From NCBI GenBank assembly GCA_900318205.1, contig ONJS01000001.1, positions 110,074 through 174,073 on the forward strand: DNA of 64,000 bases. Direction: 5' to 3'. The position numbers and the translations under genes are program-made. Positions 43,327 to 51,195 of this stretch are shown here, piece after piece. The notes under the pieces are model-generated. The model did no database searches, was not told the DNA's origin, and saw only the letters and a program-made list of their open reading frames with translations. This DNA comes from an uncultured Prevotellaceae bacterium. GTDB lineage: Bacteria > Bacteroidota > Bacteroidia > Bacteroidales > Muribaculaceae. Position 1 is the stretch's first letter. Every line of letters starts with the position of its first letter.

Positions 43327-44205
43327 ATGCGCAACATTCTGCTCCACATATCACTCTTATTGGCGTTGACGCTGGTTCTGCCTTCCTGTGGCAGAACGCC
43401 CGGCGGTGTCCTTAGTATCAACGAGATGGCCGACCTGATTGTTGACCTGCAACTCGCCGATGCTTACATCGACAGCCACCAGATGGAGTATGAGAGTGAC
43501 TCCAGTATGATGGTCATCAAGCAATCCATCTTCAAGAAGCACGGGATCACCCAAGAGGATTATGATTCGTCGCTGGTGTGGTATGCCCACAACATGGAGG
43601 ACTATAACAAGGCCTACGATAAAGCCGTCAACAAGCTCAAGGAACGCTATGACAAGCTTGACCCGAGGGACAACAGCCAACCCGCAGACATCATGGCGGG
43701 TCCCGCCGGAGCACCGACCCATAACACCACTCCCAGAGCAGGTGGTCCCAACGGCAAGCACCTGAAGCACCTGAAAACCGACATCAACGGTGATAGTGTA
43801 GAGCTGTGGAAAGGACAACACGACTATATGCTCACTGCTGGTTTCCGCCGCGGTTTCATCTCCTTTGACATCCCACCTGATGCCAACAAACAGCCCGGCG
43901 ACCGCTACCAGTTGTCCTACAAGCTACTGCGTGGCGGCAACGACTTCAAGGTGAGCCTGAATATAGACTACAGCGATGGTGGCACCGTCCAAATCACGCG
44001 CGGCACCAACAGCGACGGTTGGGTGAGCCTTGACATCCAGAGCGACACCTCACGCCTCGTGCGCCGCATCTACGGCTATGTGAGCTATGACATGAAGCGT
44101 GGACGCGTGGCGTATGTTGACAGCCTGTCACTCATGCGCACCCGAATCAACAAGAGCAATTATGGGTTGATTCACGTTCAGCGCACGCTGGAGAGGAGGA
44201 AGTAG
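43327..44205 (+). CDS. DUF4296-domain lipoprotein
   Basis: A 292-aa lipoprotein with lipobox LPSC (Cys21). The N-terminal DUF4296 domain (about 28-110) is mostly helical (MADLIVDLQLADAYIDSHQ, IFKKHGITQEDYDSSLVWYAHN). A Gly/Pro/His linker (about 125-150) leads to a beta-rich C-terminal domain (about 155-292) of unknown fold. DUF4296 proteins are Bacteroidetes-specific and their role is unknown. It follows lspA by 13 bases, which maturates lipoproteins, but this order may be simple operon inheritance. ATG 43327 is preferred to a TTG at 43324. The TAG stop lies in a TTAG heptad array. Confidence 0.85.
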   Translation: MRNILLHISLLLALTLVLPSCGRTPGGVLSINEMADLIVDLQLADAYIDSHQMEYESDSSMMVIKQSIFKKHGITQEDYDSSLVWYAHNMEDYNKAYDKAVNKLKERYDKLDPRDNSQPADIMAGPAGAPTHNTTPRAGGPNGKHLKHLKTDINGDSVELWKGQHDYMLTAGFRRGFISFDIPPDANKQPGDRYQLSYKLLRGGNDFKVSLNIDYSDGGTVQITRGTNSDGWVSLDIQSDTSRLVRRIYGYVSYDMKRGRVAYVDSLSLMRTRINKSNYGLIHVQRTLERRK

Positions 44206-44250
44206 ATTTTAGACCTTAGACGTTAGGCCTTAGATGTTAGACTTAAGGTG
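44202..44250 (+). repeat. TTAG heptad array after the DUF4296 gene
   Basis: Seven units in exact register: GTAGATT (with the stop codon), TTAGACC, TTAGACG, TTAGGCC, TTAGATG, TTAGACT, TAAGGTG. Confidence 0.88.
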
Positions 44251-44300
44251 TTTTTTGGGGGGGAGATTTTTTTATTCTTTTATTTTAGGAGGTTGTGCAA

Positions 44301-44939
44301 TTGAGTGAGAAGCAAGAATCAAACAGCGGGTTGTATCTGCAACTGTTTCTGACATTCTGCAAAATCGGTGCTTTCACCTTTGGTGGCGGCTGGGCGATGA
44401 TCAGCATCATCCAGCGCGAGATTGTGGAGAAACACAAGTGGATTGACCTCGAGAATTTTCTTGACCTGCTGGCAGTGGCTCAGTCCATGCCGGGCATCCT
44501 GGCGGTGAACATCAGCGTCGTTGTCGGTGACCGCCTGAAGGGAGTGAAAGGCAGTATCTGTGCCGCCATCGGCACCATCCTGCCGTCGTTCCTGATGATT
44601 CTTGCCATCGCCATCTTCCTCACGCCCGAGACCATCAAGAACAACGCCGTTGTGAGCCGCATCTTCAAGGGTATACGCCCTGCCGTGGTCGCCCTGATTA
44701 TCGCGCCCGTGCTCACTACCGCCAAGAGTGCCGGCATCAACTGGAAAACCATCATCATCCCCGTGGCAGTGGCTCTGCTCATCTACAGCAAGCTGCCCTA
44801 TGTTTCCAATCCCATCATCTATATCGTGCTGGGCGCCATCGGAGGATACATCTATTATCTGAGGTCTTTGATGAAGGAGAGCAACGGAAATGACGGAAGT
44901 GACGAAGTAAACAGAGAGGAGGTGGACAGCCATGCTTGA
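44301..44939 (+). CDS. Chromate transporter family protein, first half of a split pair
   Basis: A 212-aa membrane protein of the CHR family (PF02417), short single-domain type. The signature GAFTFGGGWAMISIIQREIVEKHKWI and the AQSMPGILAVNISVVVGDR segment are clear. Short CHR proteins act as paired halves encoded by adjacent genes and export chromate or possibly another anion. A TTG start at 44301 is proposed because an unusual good Shine-Dalgarno AGGAGGT (44287-44293) sits 7 bases upstream; a GTG at 44295 is too close to it. The tail KESNGNDGSDE is again encoded by ACGG-like text. It overlaps the second half by 8 bases. Confidence 0.85.
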   Translation: MSEKQESNSGLYLQLFLTFCKIGAFTFGGGWAMISIIQREIVEKHKWIDLENFLDLLAVAQSMPGILAVNISVVVGDRLKGVKGSICAAIGTILPSFLMILAIAIFLTPETIKNNAVVSRIFKGIRPAVVALIIAPVLTTAKSAGINWKTIIIPVAVALLIYSKLPYVSNPIIYIVLGAIGGYIYYLRSLMKESNGNDGSDEVNREEVDSHA

Positions 44940-45474
44940 GACCTATCTGAAACTGATTTGGGCCTATCTGAAAATCGGTCTGTTCGGCTTTGGTGGCGGC
45001 TACGCGATGCTGTCGCTCATCCAGCGCGAAGTCGTTGACTCGGGATGGATCACGAGCCAGATGTTTACCGATATCGTCGCCATCTCGCAGATGACGCCCG
45101 GGCCTATCGGCATCAACAGCGCGACCTATATCGGCTATGTGGTGACAGGCAGTGTGCTAGGGTCGCTGGTCACCACGCTCACGGTTGTGCTGCCACCGTT
45201 CATCCTCACACTCATCGCCAGCCACTACATCGAGCGTCACCGCCAGAGCCCGTTTATCAAGGGCGCCTTTATGGGCCTCAGGCCCGTGGTAGTGGGGCTG
45301 ATCGCTTCGGCTGCCTTGCTGCTGATGAACAGCGAGAACTTTGGCTACCTGAACAGTGAGCGCATGATTACCATCGCAATCTGTGTCGCCTCGTTCTGCA
45401 TTGTCTATTTCACACGCGTCCACCCTATCCTGGTCATCATCCTTGCAGGTATCACGGGGCTGCTCGTCTTTTGA
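44932..45474 (+). CDS. Chromate transporter family protein, second half
   Basis: A 180-aa CHR-family membrane protein. It shows FGFGGGYAMLSLIQREVVDSGWI and AISQMTPGPIGINSATYIGYVVTG, the typical second-half variants of the motif (MTPGP), and about six helices. The 8-base overlap with the upstream gene suggests translational coupling and a heteromeric transporter. Family members confer chromate efflux in Proteobacteria; in anaerobic gut bacteria the natural substrate is not established. Confidence 0.88.
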   Translation: MLETYLKLIWAYLKIGLFGFGGGYAMLSLIQREVVDSGWITSQMFTDIVAISQMTPGPIGINSATYIGYVVTGSVLGSLVTTLTVVLPPFILTLIASHYIERHRQSPFIKGAFMGLRPVVVGLIASAALLLMNSENFGYLNSERMITIAICVASFCIVYFTRVHPILVIILAGITGLLVF

Positions 45475-45524
45475 CGGGGGCGAGTTGATAACTGCTCAGT
45501 GAATTGCCGTCCTCTTGAGAGGCA

Positions 45525-45554
45525 CGGCGGCTTTGCCGCCGCCCACGGGACAGG
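45525..45554 (+). repeat. Intergenic palindrome P10
   Basis: CGGCGGCTTTGCCGCCG (7-bp stem, TTT loop) followed by CCCACGGGACAGG, the same tail as P9 at 37352. Confidence 0.8.
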
Positions 45555-45581
45555 CAGGGCGCCATAAGATGGAAGGGTGAT

Positions 45582-45621
45582 ACAAAAAATGGCTTCGCTG
45601 AGCATTTAGCCCAGCGAAGCC
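45582..45621 (-). terminator. Terminator of the dockerin gene at 45669
   Basis: On the minus strand GGCTTCGCTG and CAGCGAAGCC form a 10-bp stem (45621-45591) followed by ATTTTTTGTA. Confidence 0.9.
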
Positions 45622-45668
45622 TCGTTGTTTATTCTCTTAGAATTAGATTGTCTAACCCTTAGGGATGA

Positions 45669-46967
45669 TTATTGCTCGTCGCCATCGGTTATTTCTGAAC
45701 CCAGCAACATCTCGATGAGCAGAGTCACATCCTTGACAGTCAGTCTGCCGTCGCCATTGAGGTCGGCAGCAATAAACTTGGCATTCATGCTTCTGGTATC
45801 CTCCTCAGCGGAATCTTCCAACAGCAGTGCAATAAGATCAGATACGTCCTTGATAGATACGTCACCATCACCATTCACGTCACCACTGACTACTTCGGGT
45901 TCGGGCTCTGCCGTGGGAGGTACGCCCAGGTAAATAGCCGTCACACCCTGCAGTTCTTCGCCCATGAGATCTACCGAAAGCCAAGCGGTATTGGCTGCCA
46001 TGTAGGGATTCTCGGTCTGGGTGAAGAAGCCCAGCTTGCCGTCAGCGTCCACACCGAGGGCCAGGTTAGCGTCGGTAGCCGGCGTTGCCTGCTCGGGGAT
46101 GTACTCGATGAAAGCGGTATCGTCCTTGTAGGATGAACGGTTGGTGAAGTTGCTGAAGTAGTTGCCCATGAGCAGATCGTTCACGATGGGCATGGCGGTG
46201 TGATTGGCAATATCGCCGACAGGAACCACCTTGTTGCCACTGGCATAAGCAGCCTTACACTTGAGCAGCACCGGGGTAGCGGCAGTGACAATCTCACCCT
46301 GGCCGAAGACCTTGACCGGCTCGGCATAGTAGAGACCATCTTCACCCATCTTGACCTCGGTAACCGTGTAGGCACCCTCAACACCGCCATCAACAGGCAG
46401 CAAGAAGGGATAATCGCAGCAGATCGAAGTCCAATACCAACCCTCGGCATCCTGAACAGCCTCGTTCACGGGCTTCACACCCAGGAAAGAAGTGTCGATA
46501 GAACCAGCATTGACCGGCTCAATCCACCAGCGGGTCTCGGGCTTGTCACCAAATCCAGCCGTCAAGCCGAAACCGAAGTCACGGAAGTAGCAAGGATAGT
46601 TATTATAGGTCGTGATAGCCAGATAAGTGGGCAGGTCATTCTCACAAACCTCGGAAGGAACGACATCCATCTTCAAGCCGGTGAGCGAATAGGTGCTTAC
46701 TCCCTGAGCATGGAGGCTGGTAGCCTCGGTGCCAGGGATGTAGATGATTGAACCCGGGTCAGAGATCTGTGCCGAGTCGTTCATCATCAAGATGCAAGGC
46801 CAGAAAGCATCAGGCTGGTAGGTCTTGTTGTACTTTGTGCCCTTGATGCAAATGTAACTGTCGGTGTTTACATTATGCACACGGTAAAAGCCTGCTTCGG
46901 TATACTGCGCGAAAGCGGCAGTAGCCACCAATAAGCACACTACAGCTAAAAAGTAACGTTTCATCAT
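45669..46967 (-). CDS. Secreted dockerin protein of unknown function
   Basis: A 432-aa exported protein with a signal peptide (about 1-20). The main part (20-365) is beta-rich; the start AGFYRVHNVNTDSYICIKGTK resembles a ricin-like or lectin-like opening, but this is only a visual impression. A C-terminal type I dockerin duplicate is clear (GDVNGDGDVSIKDVSDLIALL, DLNGDGRLTVKDVTLLIEMLL). No catalytic motif is recognised. Two ATGs are adjacent at 46967 and 46964. An ATG at 47045 would precede the signal peptide by 26 residues and was rejected. Its promoter lies about 170 bases upstream, leaving an unusually long leader. Confidence 0.8.
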   Translation of the reverse strand: MMKRYFLAVVCLLVATAAFAQYTEAGFYRVHNVNTDSYICIKGTKYNKTYQPDAFWPCILMMNDSAQISDPGSIIYIPGTEATSLHAQGVSTYSLTGLKMDVVPSEVCENDLPTYLAITTYNNYPCYFRDFGFGLTAGFGDKPETRWWIEPVNAGSIDTSFLGVKPVNEAVQDAEGWYWTSICCDYPFLLPVDGGVEGAYTVTEVKMGEDGLYYAEPVKVFGQGEIVTAATPVLLKCKAAYASGNKVVPVGDIANHTAMPIVNDLLMGNYFSNFTNRSSYKDDTAFIEYIPEQATPATDANLALGVDADGKLGFFTQTENPYMAANTAWLSVDLMGEELQGVTAIYLGVPPTAEPEPEVVSGDVNGDGDVSIKDVSDLIALLLEDSAEEDTRSMNAKFIAADLNGDGRLTVKDVTLLIEMLLGSEITDGDEQ

Positions 46968-47140
46968 TTTGTAGCAATAATATTTTGGTTTAAACATGAT
47001 TAACTCATCATCACTGATGTATCCGGAAGGCACCGAAGGCAACAATCATCGCACATCACGCGCTATCGTGAAACCTGATTCTATTGTCTTGTAAGGAGGG
47101 CATCACGTCCTCCTATCGCAACCCACTTCAACACAATCGG

Positions 47141-47171
47141 CAAAGGTATATACATTTATTAAATTGTGCAA
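47141..47171 (-). promoter_or_regulatory. Promoter of the dockerin gene with long leader
   Basis: TTG (47171-47169), 20 bases, TACCTTTG (47148-47141). The untranslated leader to ATG 46967 is about 170 bases. Nothing else was seen in the 341-base divergent gap except the GH9 promoter. Confidence 0.75.
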
Positions 47172-47246
47172 CAATTTGTTGAAAAACCTTTTAAAAACCA
47201 CTCATTTAGAGTAGGGTAAAGATCTCATCACATACCCGCCACCCTA

Positions 47247-47277
47247 TTGCAGCATTGAAAAAAAAGTCCTACCTTTG
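47247..47277 (+). promoter_or_regulatory. Promoter of the GH9-CE4 gene
   Basis: TTG (47247-47249), 20 bases, TACCTTTG (47270-47277), 31 bases before the ATG. Confidence 0.8.
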
Positions 47278-47308
47278 TTGCTCAACGCGAAAGTACATTT
47301 AGACAAAT

Positions 47309-49822
47309 ATGAAAATCAGGCTAATCACAATCATTGCCATCCTGCTGACGTGCATCACCAGCAGCCAGGCTGCAGGCTGGATCCGCATCAACCAGCTGGG
47401 TTATCTGCCCGACGCGGCCAAGGTGGCTGTACTCATGAGTCAAGAAACCGTTCAGGTCACCGGATTTGAACTCGTTGACGTCTATACAGGGAAAACAGTC
47501 TATCGCTCGACCAAGACACGAGACATGGGACCGTGGGGGCAAATGGGCACCACGTGCAGGCTGGACTTCAGCGACTTCCAAGCCGAGGGTTCCTACCGCA
47601 TCGTGGCAGGCGACATCACGTCGCCCGTATTTCCCATCAACAACCGGGTGTGGGAAGGCACAGCCGACTTTGTGCTGAACTACATGCGGCAGCAGCGGTG
47701 CGGGTTCAATCCGTTCCAGCGCGACAGCTGCCACGTCAAGGATGCCTACGTGCGCTACCATCCCGAGAAGGAGGGCCAGCACATCGACGTGCGCGGCGGC
47801 TGGCATGATGCTGCCGACCTGCTGCAATATACCACGACGAGCGCCAATGCGATTTACCAGATGATGCTCGCTTGGCAGCAGTGCCCAGGCGCCTTCGGTG
47901 ACCACTATCAGGCGAACGGTCTGAAGGGCGCCAACGGCATTCCCGACCTGATTGACGAGATCTACTGGGGACTGACGTGGCTCGACAAGATGAATCCCAG
48001 CAAGGGGGAACTCTATAACCAGATTGCCGACGACCGCGATCACATCGGGATGAAACTGCCCAAGGACGACCCTGCAGACTATGGTTGGGGACCGAATAAC
48101 GGGCGTCCCGTCTATTACATTGACGGCAAGCCGCAGCAGCGCGGCAAGTTCATGAACGCGACGATGGGAGCCGCCAGCACAGCGGGCAAGTTCGCCAGCG
48201 ACTTTGCACTCGGTGCCGAGGTATTGGCACCCTACTATCCTGAATTTGCCGCCAAAATCCGCGCCAAGGCCGCCGATGCCTTTCAAGTGGGTATCGACAA
48301 GCCAGGCAATGCGCAGACGGTGAGCGTAGTGTCGCCCTATATCTACGAGGAAGACAACTGGGTGGATGACATGGAACTGGGTGCCATTGAACTCTACCGC
48401 ATGACGGGCGACGAGAAGTTCCTGACCCAGGCGGTGGAATATGGCCGCCGTGAGCCCGTCACACCGTGGATGGGTGCCGACAGCGCACGGCACTACCAGT
48501 GGTACCCCTTCATGAACATGGGGCACGTGCGCGTGGCGCAGGAGGCCAAAGACAACAAGCGACTTGAAGCCGAGTTCATCCGCAATATCAAGGCAGGTAT
48601 CGAGCGTGTTAAAGAGCGTGCCGAGCAGACAGGCAACCCCTTCCTGTGGGGCGTGCCGGGCGTCTGGTGCAGCAACAACCTGACGACGGCGCTGCTCACG
48701 CAGTGCATCCTCTACCGCCAACTGACAGGCGACCGCCAGTTCATAGAAACGGAAGCCGCCCTGCGCGACTGGCTGCTGGGGTGCAATCCGTGGGGCACGA
48801 GCATGATTGTGGAACTGCCCCGAGGGGGCACCTACCCCCACGCGACGCACAGCAACTTTGTGATGGAGCGAGTGGGTATGCCCACGGGCGGCTTGGTTGA
48901 CGGCCCAGTGTATGCCACCATCTTCAACAGCCTCAAGGGAGTGAACCTCGCTGACGATATGCTCAACATCGAGGGCAACACCTATGACCTGTTCCAGCCT
49001 GGTGACGTGGTCTATCACGACAACACCCACGACTACAGCACCAACGAGCCCACGATGGACGGCACCGCCTCGCTGACCTTCCCGTTCTCGTTCTACGAGA
49101 TGGAAGGCAAGAATGCGAGCGGCAAGTTCATGTGGGACGAGGGCGCCATCGTGCGTGGCGACACGACCAAGAAGCAGATTTGCCTCGTCTTTACTGCCGA
49201 TGACCGTGCCGACGGTGCCGAGCGCATCATCACTACGCTCAAGAAGCAGGGCATCAAAGGAGCGTTCTTCTTTACAGGCCGTTTCTTTGACCTGTACCCC
49301 GACGTGGTGCAGCGGCTGGTCGATGGCGGTCACTACGTGGGGAGCCACAGCTACGGGCACCTGGTGTATTGCGCCTGGGAGAAGCGCGACTCGCTGCTGG
49401 TGACACGTGAACAGTTCCGCGAGGACATGATCAAGAGTTTTGAGAAACTGGCACATTTTGGCATCACGCCGCAGGAGGCCCCCTACTTCATCCCGCCCTA
49501 CGAGTGGCACAACGCCACCATCGCCGCCTGGGCCCGCGAGATGGGGCTGCAACTGGTGAATTTCTCGCCTGGCACGTTAAGCAGCATGGACTATACCTAT
49601 CCCGGTATCACGGGCGGCAATCCCTATCGCGACAACAAGTGGCTGTGGGACCGCATCATGCGCTGCGAGCGCGAGCACACGCTGAACGGCCAGTTGCTGA
49701 TGATCCACTTCGGGACCGATGAGCGGAGGACGGAGAAATTCTACGACCGACTGCCCGCGCTCATCAAGGAGCTGAAACGTAAAGGCTACACCTTCGTTTC
49801 TCTCCCCACCCTACTACAATGA
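47309..49822 (+). CDS. Exported glycoside hydrolase family 9 fused to a polysaccharide deacetylase
   Basis: An 837-aa secreted enzyme with a signal peptide (1-21). An Ig-like CelD_N domain is at about 24-112 (WIRINQLGYLPDAAKVA). A GH9 catalytic domain spans about 117-600: GGWHDAAD holds the catalytic Asp pair (167, 170), and STNEP holds the general acid Glu580. A NodB/CE4 deacetylase domain spans about 622-837: FTADD (Asp631, Asp632), HSYGH (His680, His684), IPPYEWHN and LLMIHFG. GH9 includes cellulases and exo-glucosaminidases; coupling to a deacetylase makes an N-acetylated beta-glycan a reasonable guess. No dockerin is attached. It stands alone with its own promoter. Confidence 0.93.
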   Translation: MKIRLITIIAILLTCITSSQAAGWIRINQLGYLPDAAKVAVLMSQETVQVTGFELVDVYTGKTVYRSTKTRDMGPWGQMGTTCRLDFSDFQAEGSYRIVAGDITSPVFPINNRVWEGTADFVLNYMRQQRCGFNPFQRDSCHVKDAYVRYHPEKEGQHIDVRGGWHDAADLLQYTTTSANAIYQMMLAWQQCPGAFGDHYQANGLKGANGIPDLIDEIYWGLTWLDKMNPSKGELYNQIADDRDHIGMKLPKDDPADYGWGPNNGRPVYYIDGKPQQRGKFMNATMGAASTAGKFASDFALGAEVLAPYYPEFAAKIRAKAADAFQVGIDKPGNAQTVSVVSPYIYEEDNWVDDMELGAIELYRMTGDEKFLTQAVEYGRREPVTPWMGADSARHYQWYPFMNMGHVRVAQEAKDNKRLEAEFIRNIKAGIERVKERAEQTGNPFLWGVPGVWCSNNLTTALLTQCILYRQLTGDRQFIETEAALRDWLLGCNPWGTSMIVELPRGGTYPHATHSNFVMERVGMPTGGLVDGPVYATIFNSLKGVNLADDMLNIEGNTYDLFQPGDVVYHDNTHDYSTNEPTMDGTASLTFPFSFYEMEGKNASGKFMWDEGAIVRGDTTKKQICLVFTADDRADGAERIITTLKKQGIKGAFFFTGRFFDLYPDVVQRLVDGGHYVGSHSYGHLVYCAWEKRDSLLVTREQFREDMIKSFEKLAHFGITPQEAPYFIPPYEWHNATIAAWAREMGLQLVNFSPGTLSSMDYTYPGITGGNPYRDNKWLWDRIMRCEREHTLNGQLLMIHFGTDERRTEKFYDRLPALIKELKRKGYTFVSLPTLLQ

Positions 49823-49832
49823 TCGGTCTGGC

Positions 49833-49860
49833 GGGCGAGAAATTAAACAAAATTATTAAA
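49833..49860 (+). repeat. GCGAGAAATTAAACAAAAT repeat, copy 1
   Basis: GGCGAGAAATTAAACAAAAT followed by TATTAAA. A near copy is at 59655 and a diverged inverted one at about 59691-59712. Confidence 0.65.
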
Positions 49861-49917
49861 CACCTTCAAACCTTGTGAGGGACTAACTTACCGATAAACT
49901 TTATATAATTGTTCTAA

Positions 49918-51012
49918 GTGAAACGAAATAATACTACACTGTCGATCTGCAAGGCGATAGCGATTATCCTGATGTGTGCCGGGCATGCCGAGGGTCCGAC
50001 ACTGCTCGTGACGTTCATCTACCTGTTCCACATGCCGGTGTTCTTTATCGCGGCGGGTTACTTTTTTGACAAGAAGTACCTGAGCGACCCGTGGAGTTTC
50101 TGCGTGAAGCGGTTCAAGGGGCTGTATGTGCCGTTTGTCAAGTGGAGCCTGTTCTTCCTGGTGTTCCACAACCTGTTTTTCAAGATCGGGTTGATGAACG
50201 AGCAGTTCGGCAACTGGACGGGCGGCGTCACCCACCCCTACACGTGGCACCAGTTCTGCCAACGCCTGGTGCACATCGTGTTCTCGATGGCAGGCTATGA
50301 CGAGTTCCTGGCGGGGGCATTCTGGTTCTTCAGGGCACTCTTTGTCGCCAGCATTGTGTTCCTGGTGCTGTATCTGCTGCTCTATAACCGCCACAAGTGG
50401 CTGAACCACGACACGGTTCCCATCGTGATTGCCGTGTTGGCCTTGGGGTTCGCTTGGTTCAAGGTGGCTAACCACCTGAGTATCGTTACCCTCGTGCAGG
50501 GCGGCATCCGTGACACTTGGGGCGTGCTGTTCTTCAGCCTGGGTGTGCTGTATCGGCGCCACGAGAGCCGTATTCCTGAGCACTGGGCATTGACATTGCT
50601 ATACCTGGGGCTGCTGATAGTCGGCGCCGTCCTGGGCTTCCAGGGTATGGCACTGAAGGTGGAACTGCGCACTGTCGCTACCCTACCCGTCACTGGCGTC
50701 ATCGGTTTCCTGATGGTGCATCACATCGCCTCATGGCTCGACCGCCACGAGGGCGTCGTGAAGCGTTTCCTGGTCTATTGCGGCAACAACACGCTGTATA
50801 TCTTTGTGTTCCATATCATCTCGTTCAAGCTGGTGTCGGCACTCAAGATCTGGTACTACGGGCTGGACTGGGGACAAATCGGCTGCCACATGGTCATCCA
50901 CGAGCACAGCACTACGGACCTGTTCTGGGTGCTGTACACTATCGTAGGCACAGCGGTGCCGTTGTGTGTTCGGTATGCTCGCGATGCTCGCAGTTTAAAG
51001 TTTAAAGTTTAG
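49918..51012 (+). CDS. Acyltransferase-3 family membrane protein
   Basis: A 364-aa protein with about ten helices. It starts at GTG 49918 with the family opening LSICKAIAIILMCAGHAEGP (His in the usual H-x-P-like position) and FHMPVFFIAAGYFFDKKY. These match acyltransferase-3 (PF01757), which O-acetylates exported sugars or lipids. The extreme C-terminus YARDARSLKFKV is encoded by a composite intergenic repeat: GCTCGCGATGCTCGC gives ARDAR and TTTAAAG heptads give SLKFKV, and the TAG stop is the core of a TTTAGAG unit. The ancestral end was probably near residue 352. No clear -7 box was found. Confidence 0.87.
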   Translation: MKRNNTTLSICKAIAIILMCAGHAEGPTLLVTFIYLFHMPVFFIAAGYFFDKKYLSDPWSFCVKRFKGLYVPFVKWSLFFLVFHNLFFKIGLMNEQFGNWTGGVTHPYTWHQFCQRLVHIVFSMAGYDEFLAGAFWFFRALFVASIVFLVLYLLLYNRHKWLNHDTVPIVIAVLALGFAWFKVANHLSIVTLVQGGIRDTWGVLFFSLGVLYRRHESRIPEHWALTLLYLGLLIVGAVLGFQGMALKVELRTVATLPVTGVIGFLMVHHIASWLDRHEGVVKRFLVYCGNNTLYIFVFHIISFKLVSALKIWYYGLDWGQIGCHMVIHEHSTTDLFWVLYTIVGTAVPLCVRYARDARSLKFKV

Positions 51013-51032
51013 AGTTTAGAGAGGCATCCGCG
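50976..51032 (+). repeat. Composite element C1
   Basis: TGCTCGCGATGCTCGCAG, then TTTAAAG twice and TTTAGAG twice (7-bp register), then GGCATCCGCG. It starts inside the acyltransferase coding region. Confidence 0.82.
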
Positions 51033-51049
51033 CTCTGGATAGAACGCGG

Positions 51050-51190
51050 AGTCGCGAAGACGCGAAGTTTTTTGCTCGCAAGAGATCGCAAAAGATTAAA
51101 ATTCTCTTTGATTTTTTGCGAGTCCCTTGCGAGCAAATTCTTCAATCAACTTAGCAGCTTAGCGTGAGGCCAAAGAATGCGGATGTCCCA
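51050..51190. repeat. Repeat cluster with a 12-bp inverted repeat
   Basis: CGCGAAGN octamers (51051-51069) come first. TTTGCTCGCAAG (51071-51082) then pairs with CTTGCGAGCAAA (51126-51137) around an AT-rich interior. A CTTAGCAGCTTAGCGTGAG block and GCGGATG, the reverse of the C1 end motif, follow. No gene lies in 51013-51195. Confidence 0.7.
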
Positions 51191-51195
51191 AAAGC

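Noticed and set aside
47321-49552. 743-codon open frame antisense to the GH9-CE4 gene
   Set aside because: The + strand frame has complete, ordered GH9 and CE4 motifs and a promoter; the antisense frame has no motif and reflects high GC at third positions.
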